From Lentzea albida (GTDB lineage Bacteria > Actinomycetota > Actinomycetes > Mycobacteriales > Pseudonocardiaceae), in the NCBI RefSeq assembly GCF_900111005.1, contig NZ_FOFV01000013.1, positions 186,001 through 250,000 of the forward strand: a DNA stretch of 64,000 bases, given 5' to 3'. A program made the position numbers and the translations under genes. Position 1 is the first letter of the stretch, and each line of letters starts with the position of its first letter. Positions 8,356 through 18,250 of this stretch are shown piece after piece. The notes under the pieces are model-generated. The model worked only from the letters and a program-made list of their open reading frames with translations, ran no database searches and had not been told where the DNA came from.

Positions 8356-9303
8356 ATGTACCCACAGGTGGAGCCCTACGCCCAGGGCATGCTCGACGTA
8401 GGTGACGGCCAGCGAATCCACTGGGAAGCCAGCGGCAACCCGTCCGGCAAACCGGCCTGCGTCTTCCACGGCGGCCCCGGCTCCGGTTCCAGCCCGAGGT
8501 GGCGCGAGGACTTCGATCCGGACCACTGGAACCTGGTCCTCTGGGACCAGCGCGGAGCCGGCCGGAGCACCCCGTCGGCCGCCGACCCGGCCACGGACAT
8601 GAAGCACAACACCACCCAGCACCTGATCGACGATGCCGAGAAGCTCCGCGAGCACCTCGGCATCGACAGGTGGTTGCTGATCGGCGGTTCCTGGGGCTCG
8701 ACCCTGATCCTCGCCTACGCCATCCAGCACCCCGACCGGGTGAGCGAGATCATCATCCCGGCGGTGACGACGAGCCGTCCGGAAGAGCACGCGTGGATCA
8801 CCCGCGGCCTCGGCCTCTTCTACCCCGACTACTTCGACGCGTTCGTCGAAGGCGTCCCGGAGGAGGACCGCGACGGCAACCTCGCGCTGGCCTACAACAA
8901 GCTCCTCGAATCTCCGGATCCCGCGACGCGCGAGAAGGCCGCGTGGGACTGGAGCAAGTGGGACCTGTCCACGATCACCGGTGGCGACAACGACTTCACC
9001 GGCACGAGGTACGAGAACCCGGAGACGCGCTACCGGCTCGCCCGGACCGTCAGCCACTACTGGGGCAACGAGGCGTTCCTCGAACCCGACCACATCTTCG
9101 ACAACCTCCACAGGCTCAAGGGCATCCCCGGCGTCCTCATCCACGGCCGCAACGACTTCGGCGGGCCGCTGCGCACCGCGTGGGAGGTGGCGAAGAGGTG
9201 GCCCGACGCCGAACTGGTCATCCTGAACGACGCCGGCCACGTCGTAACGGAGGGCAACAGCATGGACCGGGCCATCACCGCCGCCGTCGAGAAGTTCCGC
9301 TAG
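8356..9303 (+). CDS. pip: Prolyl aminopeptidase (S33 family)
   Basis: 315 residues, full length for the cytosolic S33 iminopeptidases that release N-terminal proline (EC 3.4.11.5). Visible hallmarks: oxyanion region HGGPGSGSS (about 36), DQRGAGRSTPS (about 63), nucleophile elbow GGSWGSTL (Ser about 115), a helical cap rich in Trp/Asp, the late Asp in HGRNDF and the catalytic His in NDAGHV near the C-terminus. No signal peptide. Its TAG stop lies inside the base of the large hairpin at 9300-9466. Confidence 0.92.
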   Translation: MYPQVEPYAQGMLDVGDGQRIHWEASGNPSGKPACVFHGGPGSGSSPRWREDFDPDHWNLVLWDQRGAGRSTPSAADPATDMKHNTTQHLIDDAEKLREHLGIDRWLLIGGSWGSTLILAYAIQHPDRVSEIIIPAVTTSRPEEHAWITRGLGLFYPDYFDAFVEGVPEEDRDGNLALAYNKLLESPDPATREKAAWDWSKWDLSTITGGDNDFTGTRYENPETRYRLARTVSHYWGNEAFLEPDHIFDNLHRLKGIPGVLIHGRNDFGGPLRTAWEVAKRWPDAELVILNDAGHVVTEGNSMDRAITAAVEKFR

Positions 9304-9466
9304 TGCCGCGGCAGTCGGCCTTTGCCCCGTATTCGGCGTTCAGACGGCCGCAGCGCGGTGCCGGCCCCACGTCCCTGTACTAGTAGTACTGGGGCGTGGG
9401 GCCGGTGCCGCGAGGTGGCCTGCTGAGCGTTGAAGACGCGGTGAAGGCCGACTGCCGCGGCGCTAG
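9300..9466 (+). repeat. 167-bp symmetric inverted repeat (very long hairpin) between convergent genes
   Basis: Two 82-nt arms (9300-9381 and 9385-9466) pair around a 3-nt centre with no bulge or insertion. By hand count there are 65 Watson-Crick pairs, 10 G-U pairs in plus-strand RNA, and 7 mismatches. All 10 wobble positions are G-T in plus-strand sense; none is A-C, so the RNA fold is better on the plus strand than the minus. Both outer ends contain the sequence CTAG, which supplies the stop codons of pip (plus) and the tannase-like gene (minus). It could be an oversized terminator, an RNase III-processed 3' UTR or a decayed mobile palindrome. Confidence 0.9.
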
Positions 9467-11007
9467 GGCGCCACAGGTCCGGACTTGTAGAGGTCCTCTC
9501 CCGCCCAGCGGATCCGGTCGCGGAACCCGTACCCCGGTGCGGCCACGAAGTTCGCGGCGTCGTCGATGGAACCCGAGCCGTCGTACTTCGCCCGCAACGG
9601 GTACGGGAACACCGGGCGGGTGCGCACGACGTTGCCGTCACCGTCCCGGCCCTCGGCGATGATCCGGTCCGGCGTCCGCCCGCCCTCAACCCACGACACG
9701 AGCGCGCGGAACGGGTCGAAGTTCGTCAACCCGTCACCGCCCTCGCAATGCCACATCGACGGCACGACGAAGAGCTTGGCCCAGTCGGCGTTCCTGCCGC
9801 CGGTGAGGCGCTGCCAGTAGTCGAGCGTGCCCTCGAACGGGATGCCCTGGTCCCCCGCGCCGTGCCAGAGGATCAGCTTGCCGCCGGCGCGCCGGAACTC
9901 GCGCAGGTCCAGCGAGAGCGAGTTCGCCTTCACCGTCTCGGGCACCAGCTCGCGGAACCCGCGGACCGTGAACTCGAACGTCTCCAGCGACGAGTGCGGC
10001 GTGCCGATCGGGTAGACGAGGTGCTTCAACGCGTTGTCCGCCAGCTCCGGCGCGATGCCACGGCCCAGCCCGGGAGTCGGGTTCAGCCAGAACGTCCAGG
10101 AGATCTCCGACCCGTACGGCTGGCCGCCGGGGTACAGGCGGACCCCCTGGTCGGACGGCCCGGCGTACAGGCGGCGGACGCGGGCGACCTCGTCCTCCGT
10201 CAGCTGGCCGGACAGCGTTCCCGGGTCGAACCGGCACAGGCGCGGGTCGTCGATCTGGCCGTCCACCAGGCCGTCGAGGCCGTCGCACGCGGCCATCACG
10301 GCGTCGTGCAGCACGAAGATCTTGTCGTTCGGGATGGTGTTGCGCGCGATCCACGCCTGGTAGCCGATCAGCGCGGTGTAGTACGCGCCCGGCGCGGCGG
10401 CGATGACGCCGTCGAAGTCGCGCGGGTAGCGCTGGGCCAGCAGCAGGCCCTCGCGGCCGCCGTTGGAGCAGCCGTTGAAGTACGACTTCACCGGCGCCCT
10501 GCCGTAGAACGCCTTGATGATGTGCTTGGACACCTTCGACAACGCGTGCGGCGCGCGGAAGAAGTAGTCGTCGCGGGCCTTCTGGTCAGAAGCGGCCCAC
10601 GTCGTGTCGAACGGGTTCTCCGGCGACACCTGGTGCCCGTCGTCGGTCGCCGCCACCGCCGCGTCACCGAACGCGGGACCGCAGCGGGACGGGAAGTCCG
10701 GGTCGTCGATGATCCCGCAGAACCCGCCGCAGCCGTACTGGAGATAACGGCCCTGGTAGCCGCGCATCGGCAGCTTCAGCTGGAACCCGACGGCCGGCTC
10801 GATCGTGCCGCGCACGTCGCAGAACTCCGTGGAACCGGACACGACCTCGGCCGACGTCACCCGCGTGCGGGCGTCCGGCACGTCGAACGAGCGCACCAGA
10901 TCCGCGCAGGAACGCACCGGTCGTGTTCCCGCAGCGGCGAGGACGGGAGCGGTCCCCGCCGCCACCGTCCCCAGAACAAGCAGAGATACCAACACCTTGC
11001 GGAACAT
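9463..11007 (-). CDS. Secreted tannase/feruloyl-esterase family hydrolase
   Basis: 514 residues with a Sec signal peptide (MFRKVLVSLLVLGTVAAG..., cleavage near AAA-G). The core matches the tannase family: the nucleophile motif FNGCSNGGREGLLLAQRYP (Ser in C-S-N-G-G), the YPRDFDGVIAAAPG segment, many cysteines including C-D-G-L-D-G-L-V-D-G (lid/calcium region), and the late D-x-G-I-P-F and HCEGG motifs providing Asp and His. Likely cleaves ester bonds in plant phenolics outside the cell. A GGAAGGA ribosome site precedes the ATG. It starts 47 bp downstream of the APC permease stop on the same strand. Confidence 0.88.
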   Translation of the reverse strand: MFRKVLVSLLVLGTVAAGTAPVLAAAGTRPVRSCADLVRSFDVPDARTRVTSAEVVSGSTEFCDVRGTIEPAVGFQLKLPMRGYQGRYLQYGCGGFCGIIDDPDFPSRCGPAFGDAAVAATDDGHQVSPENPFDTTWAASDQKARDDYFFRAPHALSKVSKHIIKAFYGRAPVKSYFNGCSNGGREGLLLAQRYPRDFDGVIAAAPGAYYTALIGYQAWIARNTIPNDKIFVLHDAVMAACDGLDGLVDGQIDDPRLCRFDPGTLSGQLTEDEVARVRRLYAGPSDQGVRLYPGGQPYGSEISWTFWLNPTPGLGRGIAPELADNALKHLVYPIGTPHSSLETFEFTVRGFRELVPETVKANSLSLDLREFRRAGGKLILWHGAGDQGIPFEGTLDYWQRLTGGRNADWAKLFVVPSMWHCEGGDGLTNFDPFRALVSWVEGGRTPDRIIAEGRDGDGNVVRTRPVFPYPLRAKYDGSGSIDDAANFVAAPGYGFRDRIRWAGEDLYKSGPVAP

Positions 11008-11054
11008 TCGAGCGTCCTTCCCCCTTAGTCGGACGTACGGGGGAAGTGTTCCAG

Positions 11055-13028
11055 CTAACCCACATGCACGCGTGGGCGTCGGGTCGGATCCGCTTCAGCC
11101 GAGCGGATGATTTCGCGTACGACCGGAGGCGTATCGCCGCGACCGAGGATCAGGTAGCGGAACAGGTGGCCCAGCGGGTTGCCCTCCGACCACTCGAAGT
11201 GCGCGTGCGGGATCACGCCGGTCGAGTCGCGCAACGCCAGCAGGATCGCCGCGATCGCGTTGGGCGCGGCGGGGGCCGAGGCGCGCAGCACCCGGTGGCC
11301 GTCCACCTCGACACCGGTCACGCACAGCACGTGGCTGAACGCCGACGGGTCGACGATCTCGATCTCCAGGAAGATCACGTCCGCCGTGCCCGGCACCGGG
11401 TTCATGCCGCGCTGCTCGGTCTCCTTCTCGTCGTACTCCGCCTTGTCACCGGCCTGACGGCGGTTCGCGATCAACGTGATCCGGCCGTCGTTCGCGATCG
11501 TCTCGGTGACGAACCGCCGCGCGTTCTCGTCGAACTTGATCTTGTCGACGCGCAGCTCCGTCGTGCGGGAGATGCGCGACACCAGCGAGATCACGACGAT
11601 GCCGAGGATGAAGCCGAACGAGATGGTGATGCCGTCCGGCTTCTCGATGACGTTCTCCACCAGCGCGTACAGCAGCACCAGCGTCAGCACGGTGAAGCCG
11701 ACCGTCGCGCCGCGCTGCCTCTTGCGCCACGCCGAGACCGTCACCGCGAACGATCCGGAGACCATCATCGCCAGGATGCCGGTCGCGTAGGCACCGGCCT
11801 GCGCGTTGACGTCGGCGTTGAAGATGATCGTGATGATGATGCAGATGACCGTGTAGACGATCACGACGGGACGGACCGCGCGTCCCCATTCCGGTGCCAT
11901 GCCGTACGACGGCAGGTAGCGCGGCACGATGTTGATCAGGCCGGCCATCGCCGACGCGCCGGCGAACCACAGGATCAGGATGCTGCTGATGTCGTAGACC
12001 GTGCCGAACGCCTCGCCGAGCAGTTCGTGCGCGAGGTACGCGAGCGCCCGGCCGTTCGCGGGACCGCCGGCCTCGAACTTCTCCTGCGGCACCAGCACGG
12101 TGGTGATGAACGACGTCGCGACCAGGTACACCGACATGATCAGCGCGGCGGTGGTCAGCAGCTTGCGCGTGTTGCGCACGCGGCTCTCGAGGCGCTCCTG
12201 CGGAGTCTTCCCCGACGCCTCGACGAGCGGCATCATGCTCACGCCCGTCTCGAAGCCGGACAACCCGAGCACCAGCAGCGGGAACGCCAGGACCGCTGGC
12301 CCGACCACGCCGAAGAACCCGTCGCCGTGCGTCCCCAGCGCCGACACCCAGCGATCAAGGGCGTCCGGCGTCGCGAAGACGTCCACGAGGCCCACCACGG
12401 CCACGACGGCGTTCAGGGTGAGGAACACCGCCACCAACGGGATCGCGACGCCCACGGCCTCGCTGAAGCCCATCAGGAACACACCGCCGAGGACCAGCAG
12501 CAGCACGATCGTCAGCCACAGCTCGGTGCCGTGCAGCGCCTCCGGCACGTACGGGTTCTCCAGCGCGTGCACCGAGGCGTCGGCGGCGGACAGGGTGATC
12601 GTGATGATCCACGACGTCGCCACGAACCCCAGCAGCACCAGCACGAAGATCTTGCCGCGCCAGAACGGCAGCAGGTTCTCGAGCATCGCCACGGACCCCT
12701 GGCCGTTCGGGCTCTCCTTCGCCACCCGGCGGTACATCGGCAGCATGCCGAGCAGCGTCAGGGCCACGATGAGCAACGTGGCCAGCGGGGACAGCGCGCC
12801 GGCGGCCAGCGCGGCGATGCCGGGCAGGTACGACAGGGTCGAGAAGTAGTCGACGCCCGTGAGCGTCATGACCTTCCACCACGCGTGCGGCTTGGCGTGC
12901 GACTCGTGGCTTTCCGGACCCGAGGGCGCCACCCGGTCCGCGAGCAACCACCTGCCCAGCGGTCCGCCGGGGGGTGCCGGACGTTCCGGGCTCGGAACCT
13001 CGGCGGGGATGGCGTACTCCGTGCTCAT
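11055..13028 (-). CDS. APC-superfamily permease with cytoplasmic C-terminal domain
   Basis: About 657 residues. A hydrophilic N-terminus is followed by about 12 hydrophobic helices, beginning [20 protein letters not shown], a typical APC helix-1 motif with unwound glycine region. After about residue 480 comes a soluble domain of roughly 170 residues. This architecture resembles KimA-like potassium importers as much as amino-acid permeases; the substrate cannot be settled. I prefer the ATG at 13028 (MSTEYAIP); one at 13040 is possible. The gene begins about 25 bp after the stop of the GGDEF/HD-GYP gene, so they form a likely operon. Confidence 0.82.
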   Translation of the reverse strand: MSTEYAIPAEVPSPERPAPPGGPLGRWLLADRVAPSGPESHESHAKPHAWWKVMTLTGVDYFSTLSYLPGIAALAAGALSPLATLLIVALTLLGMLPMYRRVAKESPNGQGSVAMLENLLPFWRGKIFVLVLLGFVATSWIITITLSAADASVHALENPYVPEALHGTELWLTIVLLLVLGGVFLMGFSEAVGVAIPLVAVFLTLNAVVAVVGLVDVFATPDALDRWVSALGTHGDGFFGVVGPAVLAFPLLVLGLSGFETGVSMMPLVEASGKTPQERLESRVRNTRKLLTTAALIMSVYLVATSFITTVLVPQEKFEAGGPANGRALAYLAHELLGEAFGTVYDISSILILWFAGASAMAGLINIVPRYLPSYGMAPEWGRAVRPVVIVYTVICIIITIIFNADVNAQAGAYATGILAMMVSGSFAVTVSAWRKRQRGATVGFTVLTLVLLYALVENVIEKPDGITISFGFILGIVVISLVSRISRTTELRVDKIKFDENARRFVTETIANDGRITLIANRRQAGDKAEYDEKETEQRGMNPVPGTADVIFLEIEIVDPSAFSHVLCVTGVEVDGHRVLRASAPAAPNAIAAILLALRDSTGVIPHAHFEWSEGNPLGHLFRYLILGRGDTPPVVREIIRSAEADPTRRPRVHVG

Positions 13029-13052
13029 GGCGCGAAGCATGGCACGGCCGGA

Positions 13053-15185
13053 TCACTGGGGCCGGAAGTCCGCCGGGAAACCCGCTTCCTGAATGGACAA
13101 ACCGGACGGACGCAACATTCCGATGCTGCCCTGCGCGTGCAGGTCGAGGAACATGTCCACAACGTCCGGATCGAACTGTTCGCCCCGCCCTGCCCAGAGT
13201 TCCCGCCGGGCGCGGTTCTCGTCCAGTGCGGTCTGATGTGGACGGTTCGACCGCATCGCCGCCCACGCCACGCACACGGACAGAATCCTCGCCTCGGAGC
13301 GGATGTCCGCGCCGCGCAGGCCGTCCGGGTACCCGGCGCCGTCGTAGCGCTCGTGCTGCTGCCTGATCACGTGCGCCACGCCCGCGAAACCCGGCACCAT
13401 CCGGGCGAGCCGGTAGCCGAAGTCGGGGTGCTGGCGCAGCAGCCGCCACTCCTCCTCCGACAGCGCACCGGGTTTGGTCAGCACGACCTCGGGGATGATG
13501 ACCTTGCCGATGTCGTGCAGGCGCCCGGCGAGCTGGGTGATCCTGATCGTGGGCGCGTCGAGCCCGAACTCCCCCGCCGCCACACCGGCCCAGCGCGACA
13601 CCGAACGGCTGTGGTCGTAGCGGTGCAGCCACCCGTCCACCCGGTCGGCCACCTGGCAGAGGAACTCCGCCATCGCGCCGTCGGTGTCCGGGTCGACCGC
13701 GGGCAGCGGCTCGGGACCGACCGCGATCCTGTTGCGCCCGGCCGCTTTCGCCGCGTACAGCGCGCGGTCCGCGATCACCACGATGTCGTCGGGGCCGTCG
13801 CCGTGCGTCGGGAAGCTCGCCGAACCCACCGACACCGTGACGGACAGCGGGATGTCGTCGTTGCCCGCGTTGACCGGGATCGGCTTCTCCGCCACGCGTT
13901 CGCGCAGCCGGTTCGCGATCACCGACAGGCGGCCGGGGCCCGCGTCCGGGACGAGCAGCGCGAACTCCTCGCCGCCGTACCGGGCGAGCACCTCACCGGA
14001 GCGCGACGCGGCGCGCAGCCGTGCCGCGACCTCCATCAGCACGTCGTCGCCCGCGGGGTGGCCGTAGTTGTCGTTGATCGACTTGAAGCGGTCGACGTCG
14101 ATGATGAACACCGCCACCGACCCGTCGCTGCGTCTCGCGCGCGAGATCTCCAAGGGCAGCTGGGCCTCGAAGAACCGCCGCGTGTGCAGGCCGGTGAGGC
14201 TGTCGGTGATCGCGAGCTTGCGCTGGTCGGCGACGAGTCCCGCGAGCCGCGCGATGATCAGCAGGGACAGCAGCGCGCTGCCGCCGGCGATCACCAGGAC
14301 GTCCTGCGACGACTGGCCGACGTCGTGCACCAGCATCAGCACCGGGGCGGCGAGGGCGGCCGAGCACAGCGCGATGATCCGGCCGCGGCTCAGGCCGACG
14401 TCCTTGACGTGCGCGCGGTCGACGAGGCGCGCCATCGTCGGGTGCAGCGCCGCCGCGCCCATGCACAGGTTCGCCGACAGCCAGATGGCGTCGAGGAAGT
14501 TGCCCGCGTGGTAGCTGCCGTCGAGGCGTTGCAGCACGTAGATCGTGTCCGCCGTCAGGATGCCCAGCAGGTTGCACGTCAGCAGGACGAACGCGCGCGG
14601 GCGGGGACCCGCCCCGAAGATCAGCCGCAGCGCCACCACGAAGAGCGCCAGGTCCATCATCGGGAAACCGAGCGACGCGATCTTGGCGAGGACCGGCGAG
14701 GTGAGCCGTGCCTGCGGGCCTATCACGTAGAGCCAGGACGCCATGCCCGCGACGACGGCGAGCACCGCGGCGTCGAGCAGGCTCGGCAGGTCGAGTCCCG
14801 GTGTGCGGCGGCGGATCAGCAGGATCACGCCCGCGACCATCAACGGGTAATGACCCAGGTAGAAGATGTCCGCGTAGGACGGGTAATCCTTGTGGTCGAA
14901 GATGTAGTGCGATGCGTAGAACGTGAGGTCGGCGATCGCGTAAACGACCTGACTGAGTGCGAGGAACACCCATGGCCGCCTCCATTGGGGGCGGTTGCGC
15001 TTGACACCGGCGAATGTCGCGATCGCCGCCGACGCGCTGATCGTGCAGTAGAGCGCCACGCGCACGGTTTGCCCTGTCGTCCCCGCGGGGCTGACCGGAA
15101 TCAGGTAGTAGACGCCCAGCAGCAGGTGACCCGCCACCAGGTACATCCACCACGCTCCGGTGCTGCCGGCACGGAAGACGGTCAC
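13053..15185 (-). CDS. Membrane protein with GGDEF and HD-GYP domains (c-di-GMP synthesis/turnover)
   Basis: 710 residues from a GTG with a good AGGGG ribosome site. About nine N-terminal membrane helices (1-310) form a sensory module. A GGDEF domain follows (about 330-490) with intact active site RYGGEEF (about 404) and DVDRFKSINDNYGHPAGD. The C-terminal HD domain (about 530-700) has HDIGK (about 557) and HERYDGAGYPDGL, which matches HD-GYP phosphodiesterases. So one polypeptide may both make and degrade c-di-GMP; GGDEF/EAL fusions are commoner. It heads a minus-strand run with the APC permease and probably the tannase-like gene. Confidence 0.88.
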   Translation of the reverse strand: MTVFRAGSTGAWWMYLVAGHLLLGVYYLIPVSPAGTTGQTVRVALYCTISASAAIATFAGVKRNRPQWRRPWVFLALSQVVYAIADLTFYASHYIFDHKDYPSYADIFYLGHYPLMVAGVILLIRRRTPGLDLPSLLDAAVLAVVAGMASWLYVIGPQARLTSPVLAKIASLGFPMMDLALFVVALRLIFGAGPRPRAFVLLTCNLLGILTADTIYVLQRLDGSYHAGNFLDAIWLSANLCMGAAALHPTMARLVDRAHVKDVGLSRGRIIALCSAALAAPVLMLVHDVGQSSQDVLVIAGGSALLSLLIIARLAGLVADQRKLAITDSLTGLHTRRFFEAQLPLEISRARRSDGSVAVFIIDVDRFKSINDNYGHPAGDDVLMEVAARLRAASRSGEVLARYGGEEFALLVPDAGPGRLSVIANRLRERVAEKPIPVNAGNDDIPLSVTVSVGSASFPTHGDGPDDIVVIADRALYAAKAAGRNRIAVGPEPLPAVDPDTDGAMAEFLCQVADRVDGWLHRYDHSRSVSRWAGVAAGEFGLDAPTIRITQLAGRLHDIGKVIIPEVVLTKPGALSEEEWRLLRQHPDFGYRLARMVPGFAGVAHVIRQQHERYDGAGYPDGLRGADIRSEARILSVCVAWAAMRSNRPHQTALDENRARRELWAGRGEQFDPDVVDMFLDLHAQGSIGMLRPSGLSIQEAGFPADFRPQ

Positions 15186-15552
15186 ACGAGACCCCTCGTT
15201 CTACGACTGTGGTCGAGCCAGGTGATGATGCCCGACTTGGGATGATCGCGGCACCGTCGTTACTCCAATGAGGTGACCCACCATTACTGACGTTACCGCA
15301 AATCCCGGTTCTGTTTTCCACCGCTGCGGCGACGTTGATCTCCCGTGTCGCCGATCCGTGCCGGCGGTGCTCCCCGAACGATTTTGACACGACTTTTCGC
15401 TGCTCGACGGTGATTCGCCCACCTGCTGTGCCGGACAATTCCCGAGCCGCCGGTCGGTAACCGGCATCCGTGCGACCTTCGTCGTTGACAGTTGCTGGTC
15501 CACAACCTCTTGCGAGCGGTGCACGCGGTGATCAACGGACTATCGTGAGGCC
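15186..15552. other. Divergent intergenic region between GGDEF/HD-GYP and AfsR-like genes
   Basis: 367 bp with lower GC than its flanks. A TTGACA at 15485-15490 is followed 17 bp later by only a weak -10 (TCTTGC), a possible plus-strand promoter for the AfsR-like gene. A second TTGACA lies further upstream, near 15383, but lacks a good partner. No ORF with actinomycete codon bias and no strong hairpin is visible. Confidence 0.45.
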
Positions 15553-18225
15553 GTGGACGGCGTTCGGTTCGGGGTGCTTGGGCCGCTGCTCGTCACGCAC
15601 GAGGGGCGGGCCGTCCGGGTTCCCGCAGGCCAGCCGCGCCAGGTGCTCGTGCTGCTGCTCCTGCACGCCGGTCAGGCCGTCAGCGTCGACCACCTCATGT
15701 CGGTCCTGTGGGACGGTGATCCGCCCGCCAGCGCGCGCAAGGCCGTGCAGGTGCACGTCTCGCAGCTCAGGAGGGCTCTCAGGGGCCTTCCCGGGGTGTC
15801 GCTCGAGTGGTCGGGGCACGGCTACCGGCTCGACGTCCCCGACCGGTCGCTCGACCTCCAGCTCTTCCGCGAGGCGCGGGATCCCGACGAGGCGCTCGGG
15901 CACTGGCGCGGACCGGCGCTCGCCGAGCTGACGACGAACACCCAGCTCGCGCACCAGCTGGAGGAGGAACGCCTCGCGGCGATCGAGAGGCGTGCCGAGA
16001 AGGCCGTCGCGGACGGCAGGCACCACGAGGTCATCGGCGAGCTGACCGGGTACGTCACCGAACACCCGACCAGGGAACGGTTGCGGGGCGCGCTGATGGT
16101 GGCCCTGCACCGCAGCGGGCGGCAGGCGGACGCGCTGCGGACGTACGACGAGGGCCGCCGGCGGCTGGCGGAGGAGCTCGGGCTCGACCCCGGCCAGGAG
16201 CTGCGCGACCTGCACGCCGCGATCCTGCGGGGCGAGGTCCCCGCCGTGCCGCGCGAACTGCCCGCGAGACCCGACCCGTTCGTCGGGCGCCGGGCGGAGA
16301 TCGCGCTGATCAGCGGGGCGTCCGAGAGCGTGGTCGCCGTGCACGGACCCGGTGGGCAGGGCAAGAGCGCGCTCGCCACCGCCGCCGCGCACGAGATGGC
16401 GGAACTCTTCCCGGACGGACAGCTGTACGTGGACCTGCACGGCGCCACGCCGGGTCGTTCGCCGCTGTCGCCCGCCGAGGTGATCAGGCGGTTCCTGCGC
16501 GCGCTCGGCACGCCTCCGCTGGCCGTTCCGACCGACGTCTCCGAGGCCGCCGCGCTCTACCGGTCGACGCTCGCGAGGCGCAAGGTGCTGGTGCTGCTGG
16601 ACAACGCGGTGGACGCGGCGCAGGTCGGCCCGCTGCTGCCCGGCGAGCCGGGGTCGACCGTGCTGATCACCAGCCGCCGGATGCTCGCGACGCTGAGCGC
16701 CCGGCACGTGCGGCTCGACCCGTTGCCCGAGGACGACGCGCTGCGGCTGCTGGGCGACGACGGCGAGGCGGCCCGCGAGGTCGCGCGGGCGTGCGACCAC
16801 CTGCCGCTGGCGTTGACGATCGCGGCGGCGCGGCTGCGCTCGCGACCGGACTGGACGACGGCGACGCTCGCCCGGCGGCTCGCGGACCGGCGGCACCGGC
16901 TGGACGAGCTGGACTTCGACGACCTCGGCGTCCGGTCGAGCTTCCAGCTGGGCTTCGAAGGGCTGGGGGCCGCCTCGACGCGGGCGTTCACGCTGGTGTG
17001 CAGCCTGAACGTGCCTTCGGTCAGCGAGCCCGTGGTGCGCGCGTTGCTCGGGCAGGAGGACGTGGACCGCGCGCTGGACCCGTTGGTGGACGCCAAGCTC
17101 GTGGAGCCGTGCGGCCCGGAGCGGTACCGCGTGCACGACCTGCTGCGGCTGTTCGGCGCCGAGCAGGTGACCGACGAGAGGCAGGAAGCGCTCTCGCGCG
17201 CGCTCACGCACTACCGCTCGACGCTCGCCGCGGCGCTGAAAGCGTTGCGGCCGCACGCTTACGGCGCGCTCACCTACTCCGCCGCCGGGCAGGCCGTCGA
17301 CGAGCCGCTGCGGTGGCTGACCGACGAGGCCGAGAACCTGTTGGCGGCGGCGCGGTCCACCGTGGCCGACCCGGCGCTGGCCGAGCACGGCCTCGCGATC
17401 GCGCACATGCTCTACCCGCACCTGTTCAAGCAGGACAGGGTCGCGGACCTGGTGGAACTGGGGCAGATCGCGGACCAGGCGGCGCGCACGACCGGGACGT
17501 CGGCCGCGGTGCAGACCGCGCTCCTGGTGCAGTCGGCGGCCAACCGCCGGATCGGCTCGTTCGACACCGCGCGCAGGCAGCTGGAGGAGGTGCTGGAAGC
17601 GCGCGCCGACGACCCGTTCGGGCAGGGGCGCGCCCTCGCCGGCATCGGGACGATCCAGCGCGAACTCGGTGAGCTGGAGGAGGCCGCCGCGACCCTGACG
17701 CGGGCGATCGAACTCATGTCGGAGCACGGACCCGCTGGCGCGCAACGGGTTCCGTTGTCGGCGCTGGCCCAGGTGCACCAGGTCGCCGGACGGTACGACG
17801 AGGCGCTCGACGCGGCATCGGAGAGTCTCGCGCTCGCCCGTGAACACGGGGACGAGGCCGGAACGGCGTATGCGCTGGCGTCGCAGGGCCAGGCGCTGTT
17901 CAGGCTCGGCCGGCTGGACGAGGCCGAGGCGGCGCTGGGCGAGTGCATCGCGCTGTGCCGGGTGACGGGCGAGCACAACGACGAGTGGCAGGCGTTGCTG
18001 TGCCGCGCGAAGGTGTTGCTGGCAGCGGGAAAGCCCTCACCGGCCACAGAGGACGCCCGGCGCTGCCTGGAGATCACGAGCGCCCGCGGCGACCGCTACG
18101 GCGAGGGCGTGGCGCACCTCGTGCTCGCCGAGGCGGGCCTGGGAACGCACGCGGACCGGGCGGCCGAACTGCTCGGCACACCCGGTCTGCGCAGGGACAA
18201 CCTGTTGGACGGTCTGATCGGCTAG
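15553..18225 (+). CDS. AfsR/SARP-type STAND transcriptional regulator
   Basis: 890 residues from a GTG (MDGVRFGVLGPLLV). SARP winged-helix DNA-binding domain 1-95 (SARKAVQVHVSQLRRAL recognition helix), BTAD domain to about 235 (EELGLDPGQELRDLH), STAND ATPase with Walker A GPGGQGKSALA (about 263), Walker B VLVLLDNAV, and the DHLPLAL motif, then a helical region with TPRs. Comparable to AfsR, which integrates kinase signalling with secondary metabolism. It is paralogous to the regulator at 1947 but with a shorter effector domain. It ends 25 bp from the convergent M23 gene. Confidence 0.9.
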   Translation: MDGVRFGVLGPLLVTHEGRAVRVPAGQPRQVLVLLLLHAGQAVSVDHLMSVLWDGDPPASARKAVQVHVSQLRRALRGLPGVSLEWSGHGYRLDVPDRSLDLQLFREARDPDEALGHWRGPALAELTTNTQLAHQLEEERLAAIERRAEKAVADGRHHEVIGELTGYVTEHPTRERLRGALMVALHRSGRQADALRTYDEGRRRLAEELGLDPGQELRDLHAAILRGEVPAVPRELPARPDPFVGRRAEIALISGASESVVAVHGPGGQGKSALATAAAHEMAELFPDGQLYVDLHGATPGRSPLSPAEVIRRFLRALGTPPLAVPTDVSEAAALYRSTLARRKVLVLLDNAVDAAQVGPLLPGEPGSTVLITSRRMLATLSARHVRLDPLPEDDALRLLGDDGEAAREVARACDHLPLALTIAAARLRSRPDWTTATLARRLADRRHRLDELDFDDLGVRSSFQLGFEGLGAASTRAFTLVCSLNVPSVSEPVVRALLGQEDVDRALDPLVDAKLVEPCGPERYRVHDLLRLFGAEQVTDERQEALSRALTHYRSTLAAALKALRPHAYGALTYSAAGQAVDEPLRWLTDEAENLLAAARSTVADPALAEHGLAIAHMLYPHLFKQDRVADLVELGQIADQAARTTGTSAAVQTALLVQSAANRRIGSFDTARRQLEEVLEARADDPFGQGRALAGIGTIQRELGELEEAAATLTRAIELMSEHGPAGAQRVPLSALAQVHQVAGRYDEALDAASESLALAREHGDEAGTAYALASQGQALFRLGRLDEAEAALGECIALCRVTGEHNDEWQALLCRAKVLLAAGKPSPATEDARRCLEITSARGDRYGEGVAHLVLAEAGLGTHADRAAELLGTPGLRRDNLLDGLIG

Positions 18226-18250
18226 CTCACCGCCAGGATCAGCCGCGTGA

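Noticed and set aside
10923-15245. A 1440-codon plus-strand ORF
   Set aside because: It is antisense to the permease and GGDEF/HD-GYP genes and its translation is Arg/His/Asp-rich without domains; an artefact of high GC.
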